Of a DNA stretch of 64,000 nt, positions 49,483 through 56,928 are shown piece after piece; position 1 is the first letter of the stretch, and each line of letters starts with the position of its first letter. The translations under genes and the position numbers were made by a program. Source of the DNA: Streptomyces iranensis (GTDB lineage: Bacteria; Actinomycetota; Actinomycetes; Streptomycetales; Streptomycetaceae). Where the stretch lies: NCBI RefSeq assembly GCF_017874715.1, contig NZ_JAGGLR010000005.1, positions 248,001 through 312,000 on the forward strand. Reading direction: 5' to 3'. Under the pieces are notes generated by a model, which saw only the letters and a list, made by a program, of their open reading frames with translations, did not search any database and was not told the origin of the DNA.

Positions 49483-50838
49483 CTACAGACCGACGTCGCG
49501 GCCGCGGATGTCGTCCAGCGACTCACGCCGGACCAGCAGCCGCGCCCTGCCGTCGGCCACGGCGACCACCGGCGGGCGGCCGACCAGGTTGTAGCCGGAC
49601 GCCATGGAGAGGTGGTACGCGCCCGCCACCGGCACCGCGAGCAGATCGCCGGGGCGGACGTCGCCCGGCAGCTCCGCCTCGCCCGCCAGCACGTCCCCGG
49701 CCTCGCAGTGGCGTCCGGCCACGGTGGCGGGGGCGAGCGGCGCCGTGGTGGCGCGGCCCACGAGCCGGGGCGCGTAGCGCACTCCGTACAGCGCCGGGCG
49801 GGGGTTGTCGCTCATCCCGCCGTCCACGGCCACGAAGGTGCGGTGTCCGGTGCGCTTGACGGCCAGGACCCGGTACAGCGCGACCCCGGCCGGTCCGACG
49901 ACGGCTCGGCCCGGTTCGATGATCAGCCGTGGCACGGGCAGCCCGGCCGCCGCGCAGCTGTCGGCCAGTTCGGCGCGCAGCCGGGGCCCGAGGGCGGCGA
50001 TGTCGAGGGCGGGCTCGCCGGGGCGGTAGGCGATGCCGTGCCCACCGCCCATATCCAGCTCGGGGAGGGTGACCCCGTGCTGGTCCCGGACCCTCGCCAG
50101 CAGCCCGACCATGCGCCGTACCGCCGCCAGATAGGGCTTGGCGGAGGTGATCTGGGAGCCCAAGTGGCAGTGCAGGCCGACCAGTTCCAGGCGCGGCTGG
50201 TCGAGGATCCGGGCGATGGCGTGATGCGCCGAGCCATCGGTGAGCGACAGACCGAACTTCTGGTCGTCGGTGCCGGTACGGACCTTGGCGTGGCCGCCCG
50301 CGGCGATGCCCGGCGCGACCCGGACCATGACCTTCTGACGGCTGCCCCCGGGCACGGCGACGGCCAGCCGGGCGATCTCCGAGGGGCTGTCGATGACGAT
50401 GCGCCCGACCCCGAGGCGCAGGGCGGCCTGGAGGTCGTACGGGCTCTTGGCGTTGCCGTGCAGCACGATGTGCTCGGGCGGGAAACCGGTGGTGACCGCG
50501 AGCTCCAGCTCACCGGCCGAGCACACGTCCAGGCCCAGGCCCTCCTCCTCCGCCCAGTGCGCCATCGCGCGGCACAGGAACGCCTTGGCGGCGTAGAGGA
50601 CGGCGGCCTCCGGGAAGGCCTCCCGGTAGACGCGGCAGCGGGCCCGCACCTCGGCCTCGTCGAGGAGGTACACCGGGGTGCCGAAACGGTCCGCGAGCTC
50701 GGTGAGCGACACTCCGCCGACGGCCAGGTCGCCGTCGTCGAGCGGGACGGTGGAGCCGGGCCAGACGGAGAGCGCGCCGTCGCGGCGCGTGGTGCGGGGT
50801 GTGCGTGGCCCGGTGCCCGGGACCAGCGGCGTGACCAT
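49483..50838 (-). CDS. lysA: Diaminopimelate decarboxylase
   Basis: A 451-residue PLP fold-III decarboxylase making L-lysine from meso-DAP. PLP Lys 85 in YAAKAFLCRAM; HGNAKSPYDL, HCHLGSQ, GGGHGIAY, IEPGRAVV and CEAGDVLA (substrate/PLP sites). The N-terminal 35 residues are extra relative to most LysA. GGGAGG is 6 nt before ATG 50838. It follows the SAV_915 gene in the same direction after 11 bp. No other lysine genes are near, so it may be an accessory copy or act on a related D-amino acid substrate. Confidence 0.92.
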   Translation of the reverse strand: MVTPLVPGTGPRTPRTTRRDGALSVWPGSTVPLDDGDLAVGGVSLTELADRFGTPVYLLDEAEVRARCRVYREAFPEAAVLYAAKAFLCRAMAHWAEEEGLGLDVCSAGELELAVTTGFPPEHIVLHGNAKSPYDLQAALRLGVGRIVIDSPSEIARLAVAVPGGSRQKVMVRVAPGIAAGGHAKVRTGTDDQKFGLSLTDGSAHHAIARILDQPRLELVGLHCHLGSQITSAKPYLAAVRRMVGLLARVRDQHGVTLPELDMGGGHGIAYRPGEPALDIAALGPRLRAELADSCAAAGLPVPRLIIEPGRAVVGPAGVALYRVLAVKRTGHRTFVAVDGGMSDNPRPALYGVRYAPRLVGRATTAPLAPATVAGRHCEAGDVLAGEAELPGDVRPGDLLAVPVAGAYHLSMASGYNLVGRPPVVAVADGRARLLVRRESLDDIRGRDVGL

Positions 50839-50849
50839 GGCGTCCTCCC

Positions 50850-51254
50850 TCAGCCGAGCCATGCGCCGAGGCCCCCGACGAGGGCGGCGGCCCCCGCCAC
50901 GCGCACGGCGCGGACCGCTCCCGCGAGTACGGAGTCGTGGTGGCGCTCCGGCTCCGGCGGTGCGATCTCGCGGACCGCGAGCCGCGGGTCCACGGTGAGC
51001 GAGGTGGCGCCGAGCGGCTCGGCGAGGGCGCGCAGCGCCGGTTCGCCGAGCCGGATCCACGGCTGCCGGGCACCGAGGACCGCGGCCAGCCGCCCCCGGG
51101 TGGAGAAACCGACGGCGGTACGGCCGCCACGGGGCGTACGGAAGAGGCGCACGGCGCAGCCGACGGGTCCCGGCCGGACGGGGACGTACAGGACGCGTCC
51201 GGCCGGGACGGGTTCGTCGGGCTCGGGGTCGTCTCCGTACAGACGGTCGTTCAT
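50850..51254 (-). CDS. SAV_915 family protein
   Basis: A 134-residue protein of the Streptomyces SAV_915 family: LYVPVRPGPVGCAVRLFRTP and RTAVGFSTRGRLAAVLG, a fold related to SseB. The C-terminal 30 residues are Ala/Val-rich. No enzymatic motif is visible and the function is unknown. GGAGG is 6 nt before the ATG; it is the first gene of the lysA operon. A 200-bp leader separates it from the tandem-repeat block. Confidence 0.82.
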   Translation of the reverse strand: MNDRLYGDDPEPDEPVPAGRVLYVPVRPGPVGCAVRLFRTPRGGRTAVGFSTRGRLAAVLGARQPWIRLGEPALRALAEPLGATSLTVDPRLAVREIAPPEPERHHDSVLAGAVRAVRVAGAAALVGGLGAWLG

Positions 51255-51468
51255 GACGTGCCTCCAGGGGCGAGAGGAGCCCCGGACCGGACAGTGGGTC
51301 CGGGGCCGGAACAGGACGCTAATTCCCGCACCCTGGGGTGGGCCCATGTCCCTGACGGGACACTGACGCGAGAACGCCAAGTCTTGACGCGCCGCTGGCA
51401 CCCACCACCTCCGGTGGCCCTTCCCCCACCCCGCCCCTCCCCACAACCGGGGCTCCGCCCCGGCCCCC

Positions 51469-51873
51469 GGTCCTCAATCGCCGGACGGGCTGGATTGCCG
51501 CAGCCCGGTCCTCCGCGCCGGGCCTGGGTCCTCAATCGCCGGACGGGCTGGATTGCGGCAGCCCGGTTCTCCGCGCCGGGCCTGGGTCCTCGATTGCTGG
51601 GCGGGCTGGATTGCGGCAGCCCGGTTCTCCGCACCGGGCCTGGGTCCTCAATCGCCGGACGGGCTGGATTGCCGCAGCCCGGTTCTCCGCGCCGGGCCTG
51701 GGTCCTCGATTGCTGGGCGGGCTGGATAGCTGCAGCTCAGTGCTCCGTCCCGAGCCCGGGTCTTCCTTCGCTGGCGGGGTGGGTCGCCGCAACCTGGGGC
51801 TCGTTCCCAGCCCCTGGTCTTCGGTCGCCGGACGGGAGGGCACAGCCGCAGCCCAGGGCCCGGCCCCGGGCTT
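51469..51873. repeat. 58-bp tandem repeat array (about seven copies)
   Basis: Copies begin at 51469, 51527, 51585, 51643, 51701, 51759 and 51816: exact 58-bp steps, with one 57-bp step at the end. Each starts GGTCCTCAATCGCCGGACGG or a close variant, followed by GCTGGATTGC and a GC-rich second half. The first five copies are nearly identical and the last two strongly diverged. It lies in an 806-bp region with no credible gene between the SAV_915 and gvpO genes. Confidence 0.9.
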
Positions 51874-51897
51874 CTTGTCCGGTGTGCGGGTGGGGTG

Positions 51898-51990
51898 AAT
51901 CCAGCCCGTCCGGCGATTGAGGACACGCCCGGAGGGCGTTCGGGGGGCAGGGGGCGGAGCCCCTGGTTCGGGGAGGGGCGGGTAGGGGAA
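51898..51990. repeat. Inverted copy of the array unit plus GC-rich palindrome
   Basis: CCAGCCCGTCCGGCGATTGA (51901-51920) is the reverse complement of the array-unit core. It is followed by GGGGGCGGAGCCCC and GGGGAGGGGCGGG, which mirror CCCCGCCCCTCCCC near 51430. The whole 51.43-51.99 kb block is therefore bounded by inverted sequences. Confidence 0.75.
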
Positions 51991-52060
51991 ACTCTGCGTC
52001 CGCGTCGCCGCTTTGGGGATCCGCGCACCACGCACCCGCAGGACTTGGCACGGTGGGACC

Positions 52061-52384
52061 ATGACGAGCATTGATCCGGACACACCGCCCACGGACACCC
52101 CCGAGAACACCCAGCGGCCCCGCCGCGTGCCCGTGGCGCAGGCCATGCGGGGCGCCGCCCAGCAGTTGGGGGAGTTGTTGGGCACCGCGCCGGAGGCGGT
52201 TTCCGCGATGCAGCCGACGCCGGACGGATGGGTGGCCGACGTGGAGGTGGTGGAGCTGGTGCGGGTGCCGGAGACCATGACCATCATGGCCACCTACCGT
52301 GTGACCCTCGACTCACAGGGCCAACTCCTCGGCTATGAGCGGCAACACCGCTACGCCCGGGGTCAGCTCGACCGCGGGCGTTAG
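52061..52384 (+). CDS. gvpO: Gas vesicle protein GvpO
   Basis: A 107-residue GvpO: variable acidic N-terminus (DPDTPPTDTPENTQRP) then the conserved domain with QQLGELLGTAPEAVSAMQPT, WVADVEVVELVRVPET and LLGYERQHRYARGQ. GvpO is an accessory protein needed for gas-vesicle formation. First gene of the gvp set. ATG 52061; a G-rich GGTGGGACC precedes it. Confidence 0.92.
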   Translation: MTSIDPDTPPTDTPENTQRPRRVPVAQAMRGAAQQLGELLGTAPEAVSAMQPTPDGWVADVEVVELVRVPETMTIMATYRVTLDSQGQLLGYERQHRYARGQLDRGR

Positions 52385-52582
52385 ACGCCGGAGCCGGACC
52401 AGGCACGGCCGTTCTTTTGCCGGGTTTCCTCCTGCGGCCCCGCGCCGGTGATGTCCGCGGCGCGGGGCCGTTCCATGCCCGCGCGCCCATGTGTCACCCG
52501 TGCCGACATCGGTGAACGCCGCCGCCACCGCGCCCGTATCAGACGCGGACAGGCGACCGAGCGCGACCGAGAGGAAGCACAC

Positions 52583-52963
52583 GTGACCGTGATGACGCAG
52601 ACCGGCGGGCTGCCTGCCACCGCATCGACCGGTTCAGGGACCGGAAGCCTCTTCGACATCCTCGAACTCATCCTGGACCGTGGCCTCGTCATCGACGTGT
52701 TCATCCGGGTCTCCCTCGTCGGCATTGAGATCTTGAAGATCGACATCCGGATCGTGATCGCCAGCGTGGACACGTATCTGCGCTTCGCCGAGGCGTGCAA
52801 CCGCCTCGACCTGGAATCGGGCCGCAAGGCCCCGGACAAGCTGAGCGACATCGTCGGCAACATCGTCGAGGGCGGCGCCCGGGGCAAGACCGAGGGAGCG
52901 ATCAGCGGGGCCCTCGGGGCCATCAGCGATGTCTTCGACCGCGACGACGACAAGGACAAGTGA
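52583..52963 (+). CDS. gvpA: Gas vesicle structural protein GvpA (with long C-terminal tail)
   Basis: A 126-residue GvpA. The core SLFDILELILDRGLVIDVFI, SLVGIEILKIDIRIVIASVD and TYLRFAEACNRLDL (about 21-77) is the amphipathic shell-forming fold. A tail of some 45 residues (GRKAPDKLSDIVGNIVEGGA, ending DRDDDKDK) is longer than in cyanobacterial GvpA. GTG 52583 follows GAGAGGAAG; ATG 52592 is an alternative. The 198-bp gap after gvpO holds no other gene. Confidence 0.9.
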   Translation: MTVMTQTGGLPATASTGSGTGSLFDILELILDRGLVIDVFIRVSLVGIEILKIDIRIVIASVDTYLRFAEACNRLDLESGRKAPDKLSDIVGNIVEGGARGKTEGAISGALGAISDVFDRDDDKDK

Positions 52964-52965
52964 CC

Positions 52966-53715
52966 ATGTCGACCACGTCCCCGGCTCCGGCTCCCGGTCC
53001 GTCCCTCTACATCTACGCGATCACCGGGTCCGATCATCCGCTGCGGCTGGAGGGACTGCGGGCCGTGGGCGGCGTGTCCGGCGTTCTGCGCGCGGTCACC
53101 GGCGGGCCGCTGGCCTGCGTGGTGAGCCCGGCGCCACCGGAGCTGCGCCCCAAGCGCCGTGATCTCGCCGCCCACCAGGAGGTCCAGGAGCGGCTGATGG
53201 CGGACGGCGCGGTACTGCCGATGCGGTTCGGCATGCTGGCGCCCGACGACGCCGGGGTGGTGGCGGCGCTGGACGGCAGGCGCGCCGAATACGTCCGCAG
53301 GCTCGAGGAGTTGCACGCCACCGCGGAGTTCAACCTGAAGGCGGCCCGTTCGCAGGACGACCTGCTGCGGGAGGTGCTCACCGAGTCCGACGACGCCCGG
53401 CGCCTCAACGAGCGCACCCGCGACGGCGGTGGCACCTACGCGGACCGGGTGGCCCTCGGCGAGCTGGTCGCACGTCAACTGGACGTGCGACAGGGGCTGT
53501 TGGCCGACCAGGTCGTCGGGCGGCTGTCGGAGATGGCCCGCGGCAAAGTGGTGGCCGCCCCGGCCGGGGAGGACTTCCTCAACGCCTCGTTCCTGGTGGA
53601 GCGGGGGCGCGCCGAGGAGTTCTCCCGGGCCGCGCGGCAGCTCGCGCAGGGCTACGGAGAGGGCTACGACTTCCGGCTGCGCGGCCCCTTGCCGCCGTAC
53701 AGCTTCGTGGCCTGA
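52966..53715 (+). CDS. gvpF: Gas vesicle protein GvpF
   Basis: A 249-residue GvpL/GvpF family protein: YIYAITGSD at the start, LRPKRRDLAAHQEVQERLMA and VLPMRFGML in the first half, EFNLKAA and FLNASFLVERGRAEEF, and the C-terminal RLRGPLPPYSFV. GvpF initiates shell assembly with GvpA. It begins 2 bp after the gvpA stop. A second, longer family member (gvpL) is downstream. Confidence 0.92.
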   Translation: MSTTSPAPAPGPSLYIYAITGSDHPLRLEGLRAVGGVSGVLRAVTGGPLACVVSPAPPELRPKRRDLAAHQEVQERLMADGAVLPMRFGMLAPDDAGVVAALDGRRAEYVRRLEELHATAEFNLKAARSQDDLLREVLTESDDARRLNERTRDGGGTYADRVALGELVARQLDVRQGLLADQVVGRLSEMARGKVVAAPAGEDFLNASFLVERGRAEEFSRAARQLAQGYGEGYDFRLRGPLPPYSFVA

Positions 53716-53728
53716 GGGCGGGGGTGCC

Positions 53729-53992
53729 ATGGGACTGCTGACCGGGCTGCTCACCTTTCCGCTGGCGCCGGTGCGCGCCACCGTCTGGGCCGCCGAGCAG
53801 ATGGCCGCGGCCGCCGAGCGCGAGTACTACGACCCGGCGCCGGTCCGGCGCGCCCTCGCCGAACTGGAGCAGGATCTGCTGGCCGGGCGGATCGACGAGG
53901 ACGCGTACGACCGCCGCGAGGACGAGTTGCTCGACCGGCTGGCACAGCCGGAACGCCGGGAACGGCCGGACGAGCGGAGACGAGCCCCGTGA
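53729..53992 (+). CDS. gvpG: Gas vesicle protein GvpG
   Basis: An 87-residue GvpG: hydrophobic start GLLTGLLTFPLAPVRATVW, then helical acidic REYYDPAPVRRALAELEQDL with RIDEDAYDRREDELLDRL. Accessory assembly protein. Its stop overlaps the gvpJ start (GTGA). Confidence 0.92.
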   Translation: MGLLTGLLTFPLAPVRATVWAAEQMAAAAEREYYDPAPVRRALAELEQDLLAGRIDEDAYDRREDELLDRLAQPERRERPDERRRAP

Positions 53993-54381
53993 CGACGACA
54001 GAACCGGTGGCGGGCGGGCTGGGCCCGCCACGCCTGCCCGCCACCCCGTACGGTCAGGGCGCCGAGGGCGCCCCGTCGCTCGCCGACATCCTGGAGCGGG
54101 TCCTGGACAAGGGCGTGGTGATCGCGGGCGACATCCGCATCAACCTGCTGGACATCGAGCTGCTCACCATCAAGCTCCGGCTGCTCGTGGCCTCCGTCGA
54201 CAAGGCGAAGGAGATGGGCATCGACTGGTGGGAGCACGATCCGTCGCTGTCCTCCCGCGCCCGCACCCGGGCCGTACAGGACGACGACGCAGAGCGGTCC
54301 CTCACCGAGGAGAACGCCCGGCTGCGCGCCGAGATCGCGGCGTTGCGGGCACGGGCCGAGGACAGGAGCGTGGACGGTTGA
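53989..54381 (+). CDS. gvpJ: Gas vesicle protein GvpJ (GvpA-like)
   Basis: A 130-residue GvpA/J-family minor structural protein: core LADILERVLDKGVVIAGDIR, INLLDIELLTIKLRLLVASV (about 31-70) and KAKEMGIDWWE. A C-terminal heptad-like coiled coil (RSLTEENARLRAEIAALRAR) follows. GTG start overlaps gvpG by 4 bp; its end overlaps gvpL. Confidence 0.88.
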   Translation: MTTTEPVAGGLGPPRLPATPYGQGAEGAPSLADILERVLDKGVVIAGDIRINLLDIELLTIKLRLLVASVDKAKEMGIDWWEHDPSLSSRARTRAVQDDDAERSLTEENARLRAEIAALRARAEDRSVDG

Positions 54382-55289
54382 CCGAGAGCGCACAGCGACA
54401 GCACATGGTGTACGCCTACGCGGTGCTGCGCCCCACCCCGGAGGCCGCGCGGGCGGTGGCCGTACTGCGCGGGGTCGCGGACGAGCAGGTGGGACTCGTG
54501 GAGACCGGCGATCTGGCGGCGGCCGTAGGCCCGGTCCCGGCCGAGGAGTTCGAGGAGGGCGCGCTGAAGGCGGGCCTGGAGGAGCTGCCCCGGCTGGAGG
54601 CGCTGGCCCGCGGTCACCACGGGGTGGTGGCGGGGCTGGCCCCGCTCGGCGCCGTACTGCCGCTGCGGCTGGCCACCGTCTACCGGGACGAGGACCGGGT
54701 GCGGCAGGTGCTCCAGGAGCGCCGCGACCAGTTCCTGCCGCTGCTGGAACGGCTCGCCGGGCATGTCGAATGGGGCGTCAAGGTCTACACCGATCCCACC
54801 GATCCCACCGATCCCACCGATCCCACCGACCCCACCGGCTCCCTGGCGAGTGACGCGGCGGTGCCCGCCGGGGCCACGGGCGGGGCCATGGGCGGGGAGG
54901 AGGCCCTCAGTCCGGGCCGGGCCTATCTCGCCGCCCGCCGCCGACGGCGGCGCGGCGCCGAGGAAGCCTGGCAGACGGCGGCCCGGACGGCCGCGCGCAT
55001 CGCCGAGGAGGCCGGGTGCCTGGCGGTGGGCAGGGTCGCCCACCAGCCGCAGCGCGGCGAACTCGCCCAGATGCCCGGTGGCGGGACGGCGGGTGGCGGG
55101 AAGCCCGGTGGCGAGAACATCGCCAACGACGCGTATCTGGTGTCCGCCGACCGCGCCGAGGAGTTCCGCTCCCGCGTCCTGGCCGCCGCCGAGGGGCAGC
55201 CCGGGGTGCGCGTCGAGGTGACCGGCCCCTGGGCGCCGTACTCCTTCGCCCTTCCGCCCGAGCCGGCCGCCCGGCCGGAGCCCGTATGA
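54378..55289 (+). CDS. gvpL: Gas vesicle protein GvpL with DPT repeat
   Basis: A 303-residue GvpL/F family protein: MVYAYAVLRPTP, LPLRLATVYRDEDRVRQVL, DAYLVSADRAEEF and C-terminal VTGPWAPYSFAL. TTG 54378 overlaps the gvpJ stop (TTGA) with GGAG 9 nt upstream; ATG 54405 is the alternative. Between the domains lies DPTDPTDPTDPTDPT (9-bp DNA repeat, 54790-54838), a flexible linker. Assembly factor. Confidence 0.88.
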   Translation: MTESAQRQHMVYAYAVLRPTPEAARAVAVLRGVADEQVGLVETGDLAAAVGPVPAEEFEEGALKAGLEELPRLEALARGHHGVVAGLAPLGAVLPLRLATVYRDEDRVRQVLQERRDQFLPLLERLAGHVEWGVKVYTDPTDPTDPTDPTDPTGSLASDAAVPAGATGGAMGGEEALSPGRAYLAARRRRRRGAEEAWQTAARTAARIAEEAGCLAVGRVAHQPQRGELAQMPGGGTAGGGKPGGENIANDAYLVSADRAEEFRSRVLAAAEGQPGVRVEVTGPWAPYSFALPPEPAARPEPV

Positions 55290-55495
55290 GCGGCGCGCTG
55301 GACGAGGAGGACGCGCGGGCGCTCGCGGGCCGCGAGGTCGCCTTGATCGACCTGCTGGACCGGCTGCTCCAGGGCGGGGTCGTGCTCGCCGGTGACCTCG
55401 TCCTGTCCATCGCGGACGTCGATCTCGTACGGATCGATCTGCGCGCGGTCATCGCTCCGGTCGACGCCGAACACCCCGCCCCGCTGCCGCTCTGA
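55286..55495 (+). CDS. gvpS: Gas vesicle protein GvpS (short GvpA-like)
   Basis: A 69-residue GvpA-family minor protein: VALIDLLDRLLQGGVVLAGD, LVLSIADVDLVRIDLRAVIA. It overlaps gvpL by ATGA. It is the third GvpA-like protein of the set and its stop lies inside the first copy of a 13-bp repeat. Confidence 0.88.
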   Translation: MSGALDEEDARALAGREVALIDLLDRLLQGGVVLAGDLVLSIADVDLVRIDLRAVIAPVDAEHPAPLPL

Positions 55496-55556
55496 CGCAA
55501 GGCCCTGACACAAGGCCCTGACGCAAGGCCCTGGCGAAAGGCCCCGACGAAAGGAA
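55492..55556. repeat. 13-bp tandem repeat between gvpS and gvpK
   Basis: Five copies of CTGACGCAAGGCC (exact, near exact, then diverging) run from the gvpS stop to the gvpK ribosome site. The last copies turn AAGGCC into AAAGGAAA, the gvpK Shine-Dalgarno, so the array may set gvpK translation. Confidence 0.85.
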
Positions 55557-55564
55557 ACCCGCGC

Positions 55565-55888
55565 ATGTCAGCCTCCTCCGGCGCCGCCGCCCAGCGGCTG
55601 CGCACCGACGCGGACACGGTCGAGCGCGATCTGGCCAAGCTGGTGCTGACCGTGGTCGAGCTGCTGCGTCAGCTGATGGAGCGCCAAGCGCTCCACCGCG
55701 TCGACAAGGGTGATCTGACCGAGGAGCAGGAGGAGCGCGTCGGCATGACGCTGATGATCCTCCAGCAGCGCATGGAGGAGATGTGCGCCCGTCACGATCT
55801 GCGGATGGAGGATCTCAACCTCGACCTCGGCCCGCTCGGCACCCTGCTCTCCCCGGCGGGCTCCCCGGCGGGCCCGGCCTCCCGGTAG
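55565..55888 (+). CDS. gvpK: Gas vesicle protein GvpK
   Basis: A 107-residue GvpK: RDLAKLVLTVVELLRQLMER and GMTLMILQQRMEEMCAR. Accessory protein of vesicle assembly. AAAGGAAA lies 8 nt before the ATG. Last gene of the gvp operon; the convergent RpiR gene ends 16 bp on. Confidence 0.92.
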   Translation: MSASSGAAAQRLRTDADTVERDLAKLVLTVVELLRQLMERQALHRVDKGDLTEEQEERVGMTLMILQQRMEEMCARHDLRMEDLNLDLGPLGTLLSPAGSPAGPASR

Positions 55889-55904
55889 GAGACCCCGCGC
55901 CGGG

Positions 55905-56807
55905 TCAGCTCTTGCGCGGCCGCGGCTCGGACCGGTCGATCAACTGCCCCCTCAGTACGGTGAGTTGGTGGGACGCTTCGACCGCCCGTGGCTCGTCCAG
56001 GGAGGCGAGGGCCAGTACGAGGGCGTCCATGACGACGATCCCCGCCAGGGATTCCGCGGTGATGCCGGTGGGCGTGTGCGGGGCGCTGATCACCACATCG
56101 GCGTGGGTGGCCAGCGGCCCCGTGGGGACGTCGGTGACCAGCACCACGCTCGCGCCGACCGCCCGCGCCCGATCCGTGAGCACGGTGAACTCCCGCAGCC
56201 GGCGGCCGGGGTGGAGGATCACCACCGCGTCCCCGCGGCCGAGGCTGAGCAGTTCGTCGGCCATGGTGAAGCCGGTGGCGCCGATGAAGCGCGCCCGGCG
56301 GCCGGCCCGGCGCAGCTTCAGCACCACATGCCGGGCGGCCAGCTCGGAGGCGCCCACGCCGTAGGCGACCACCTCACGCGCGTCCGCCAGCGTTTGCACC
56401 GCTTGCTTCAGCACATCCGTCTCCAGTAGGCGGCGGCACTGCTCGAGACGCTCCGTGGCCTCGTCGAAGACCCGGTCCTTGACCTCGTCCAGGTCGTGGC
56501 CGACGCGGGCGATGCGCTGCTTGAGCCGCTCCTCGGGGGCGGTCGCGGAGGTGAAGCCGGCGGCCAGCTCCCTCTTGAGCGCGGGCAGGCCGGCGTAGCC
56601 GAGGCGCTGCAGGGCGCGGACGACGGTGGCGTTGCTGGTGCCACTGGCCGCGCCCAGTTCCTGTGCGCTCGCGAACAGCAGATTCTCCGGCGGGGCGCTG
56701 ACCAGATACTGGGCCACCACCCGCTCGGAAGCGGACAGCTCACCCCACATGTCCCGGACCGCGGCGGCGAGCCGTGTCGTCCCGGTAACGCTTCTCGGTT
56801 CGCTCAT
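55905..56807 (-). CDS. MurR/RpiR family transcriptional regulator
   Basis: A 300-residue RpiR protein: N-terminal HTH_6 domain (SASERVVAQYLVSAPPENLL, SGTSNATVVRALQRLGYAG about 40-80) and a C-terminal SIS domain (VVAYGVGASELAA, ILHPGRRLREFTVL, VVLVTDVPTGPLATHADV). It senses a phosphosugar or similar ligand. ATG 56807 is preferred; ATG 56837 gives a 10-residue extension. Divergent from the C45-enzyme/ABC operon across about 120 bp, with the short repeat CATTAC at 56805, 56835 and 56885 as possible binding sites. Confidence 0.9.
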   Translation of the reverse strand: MSEPRSVTGTTRLAAAVRDMWGELSASERVVAQYLVSAPPENLLFASAQELGAASGTSNATVVRALQRLGYAGLPALKRELAAGFTSATAPEERLKQRIARVGHDLDEVKDRVFDEATERLEQCRRLLETDVLKQAVQTLADAREVVAYGVGASELAARHVVLKLRRAGRRARFIGATGFTMADELLSLGRGDAVVILHPGRRLREFTVLTDRARAVGASVVLVTDVPTGPLATHADVVISAPHTPTGITAESLAGIVVMDALVLALASLDEPRAVEASHQLTVLRGQLIDRSEPRPRKS

Positions 56808-56815
56808 TACAGCTA

Positions 56816-56843
56816 TTGACTTCCCTGTGGTGGACATTACTAT
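56816..56843 (+). promoter_or_regulatory. Promoter of the C45 enzyme/ABC importer operon
   Basis: TTGACT (56816-56821), 16-bp spacer, TACTAT (56838-56843). Start point expected near 56850. CATTAC repeats overlap it, fitting RpiR control. Confidence 0.6.
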
Positions 56844-56928
56844 CTGGGCTCACCGTTCCAAGAACGCTGATTTCTGAAACACACATTACAGCCCCTCGTG
56901 GGTCCGGGCCTCAGAACACAGGAGTGCC

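Noticed and set aside
49483..50838. Possible lysine riboswitch upstream of lysA
   Set aside because: The gene is led by the SAV_915 gene with an 11-bp gap and I saw no L-box structure in the available leader.
51469..51873. Possible CRISPR array
   Set aside because: Copies are head-to-tail with no distinct spacers and no cas gene is in the window.
50937..52293. Frames on both strands across the 58-bp repeat array
   Set aside because: They only translate the repeats (for example PGSSIAGRAGLPQPGSPRRA blocks) and have no ribosome site.
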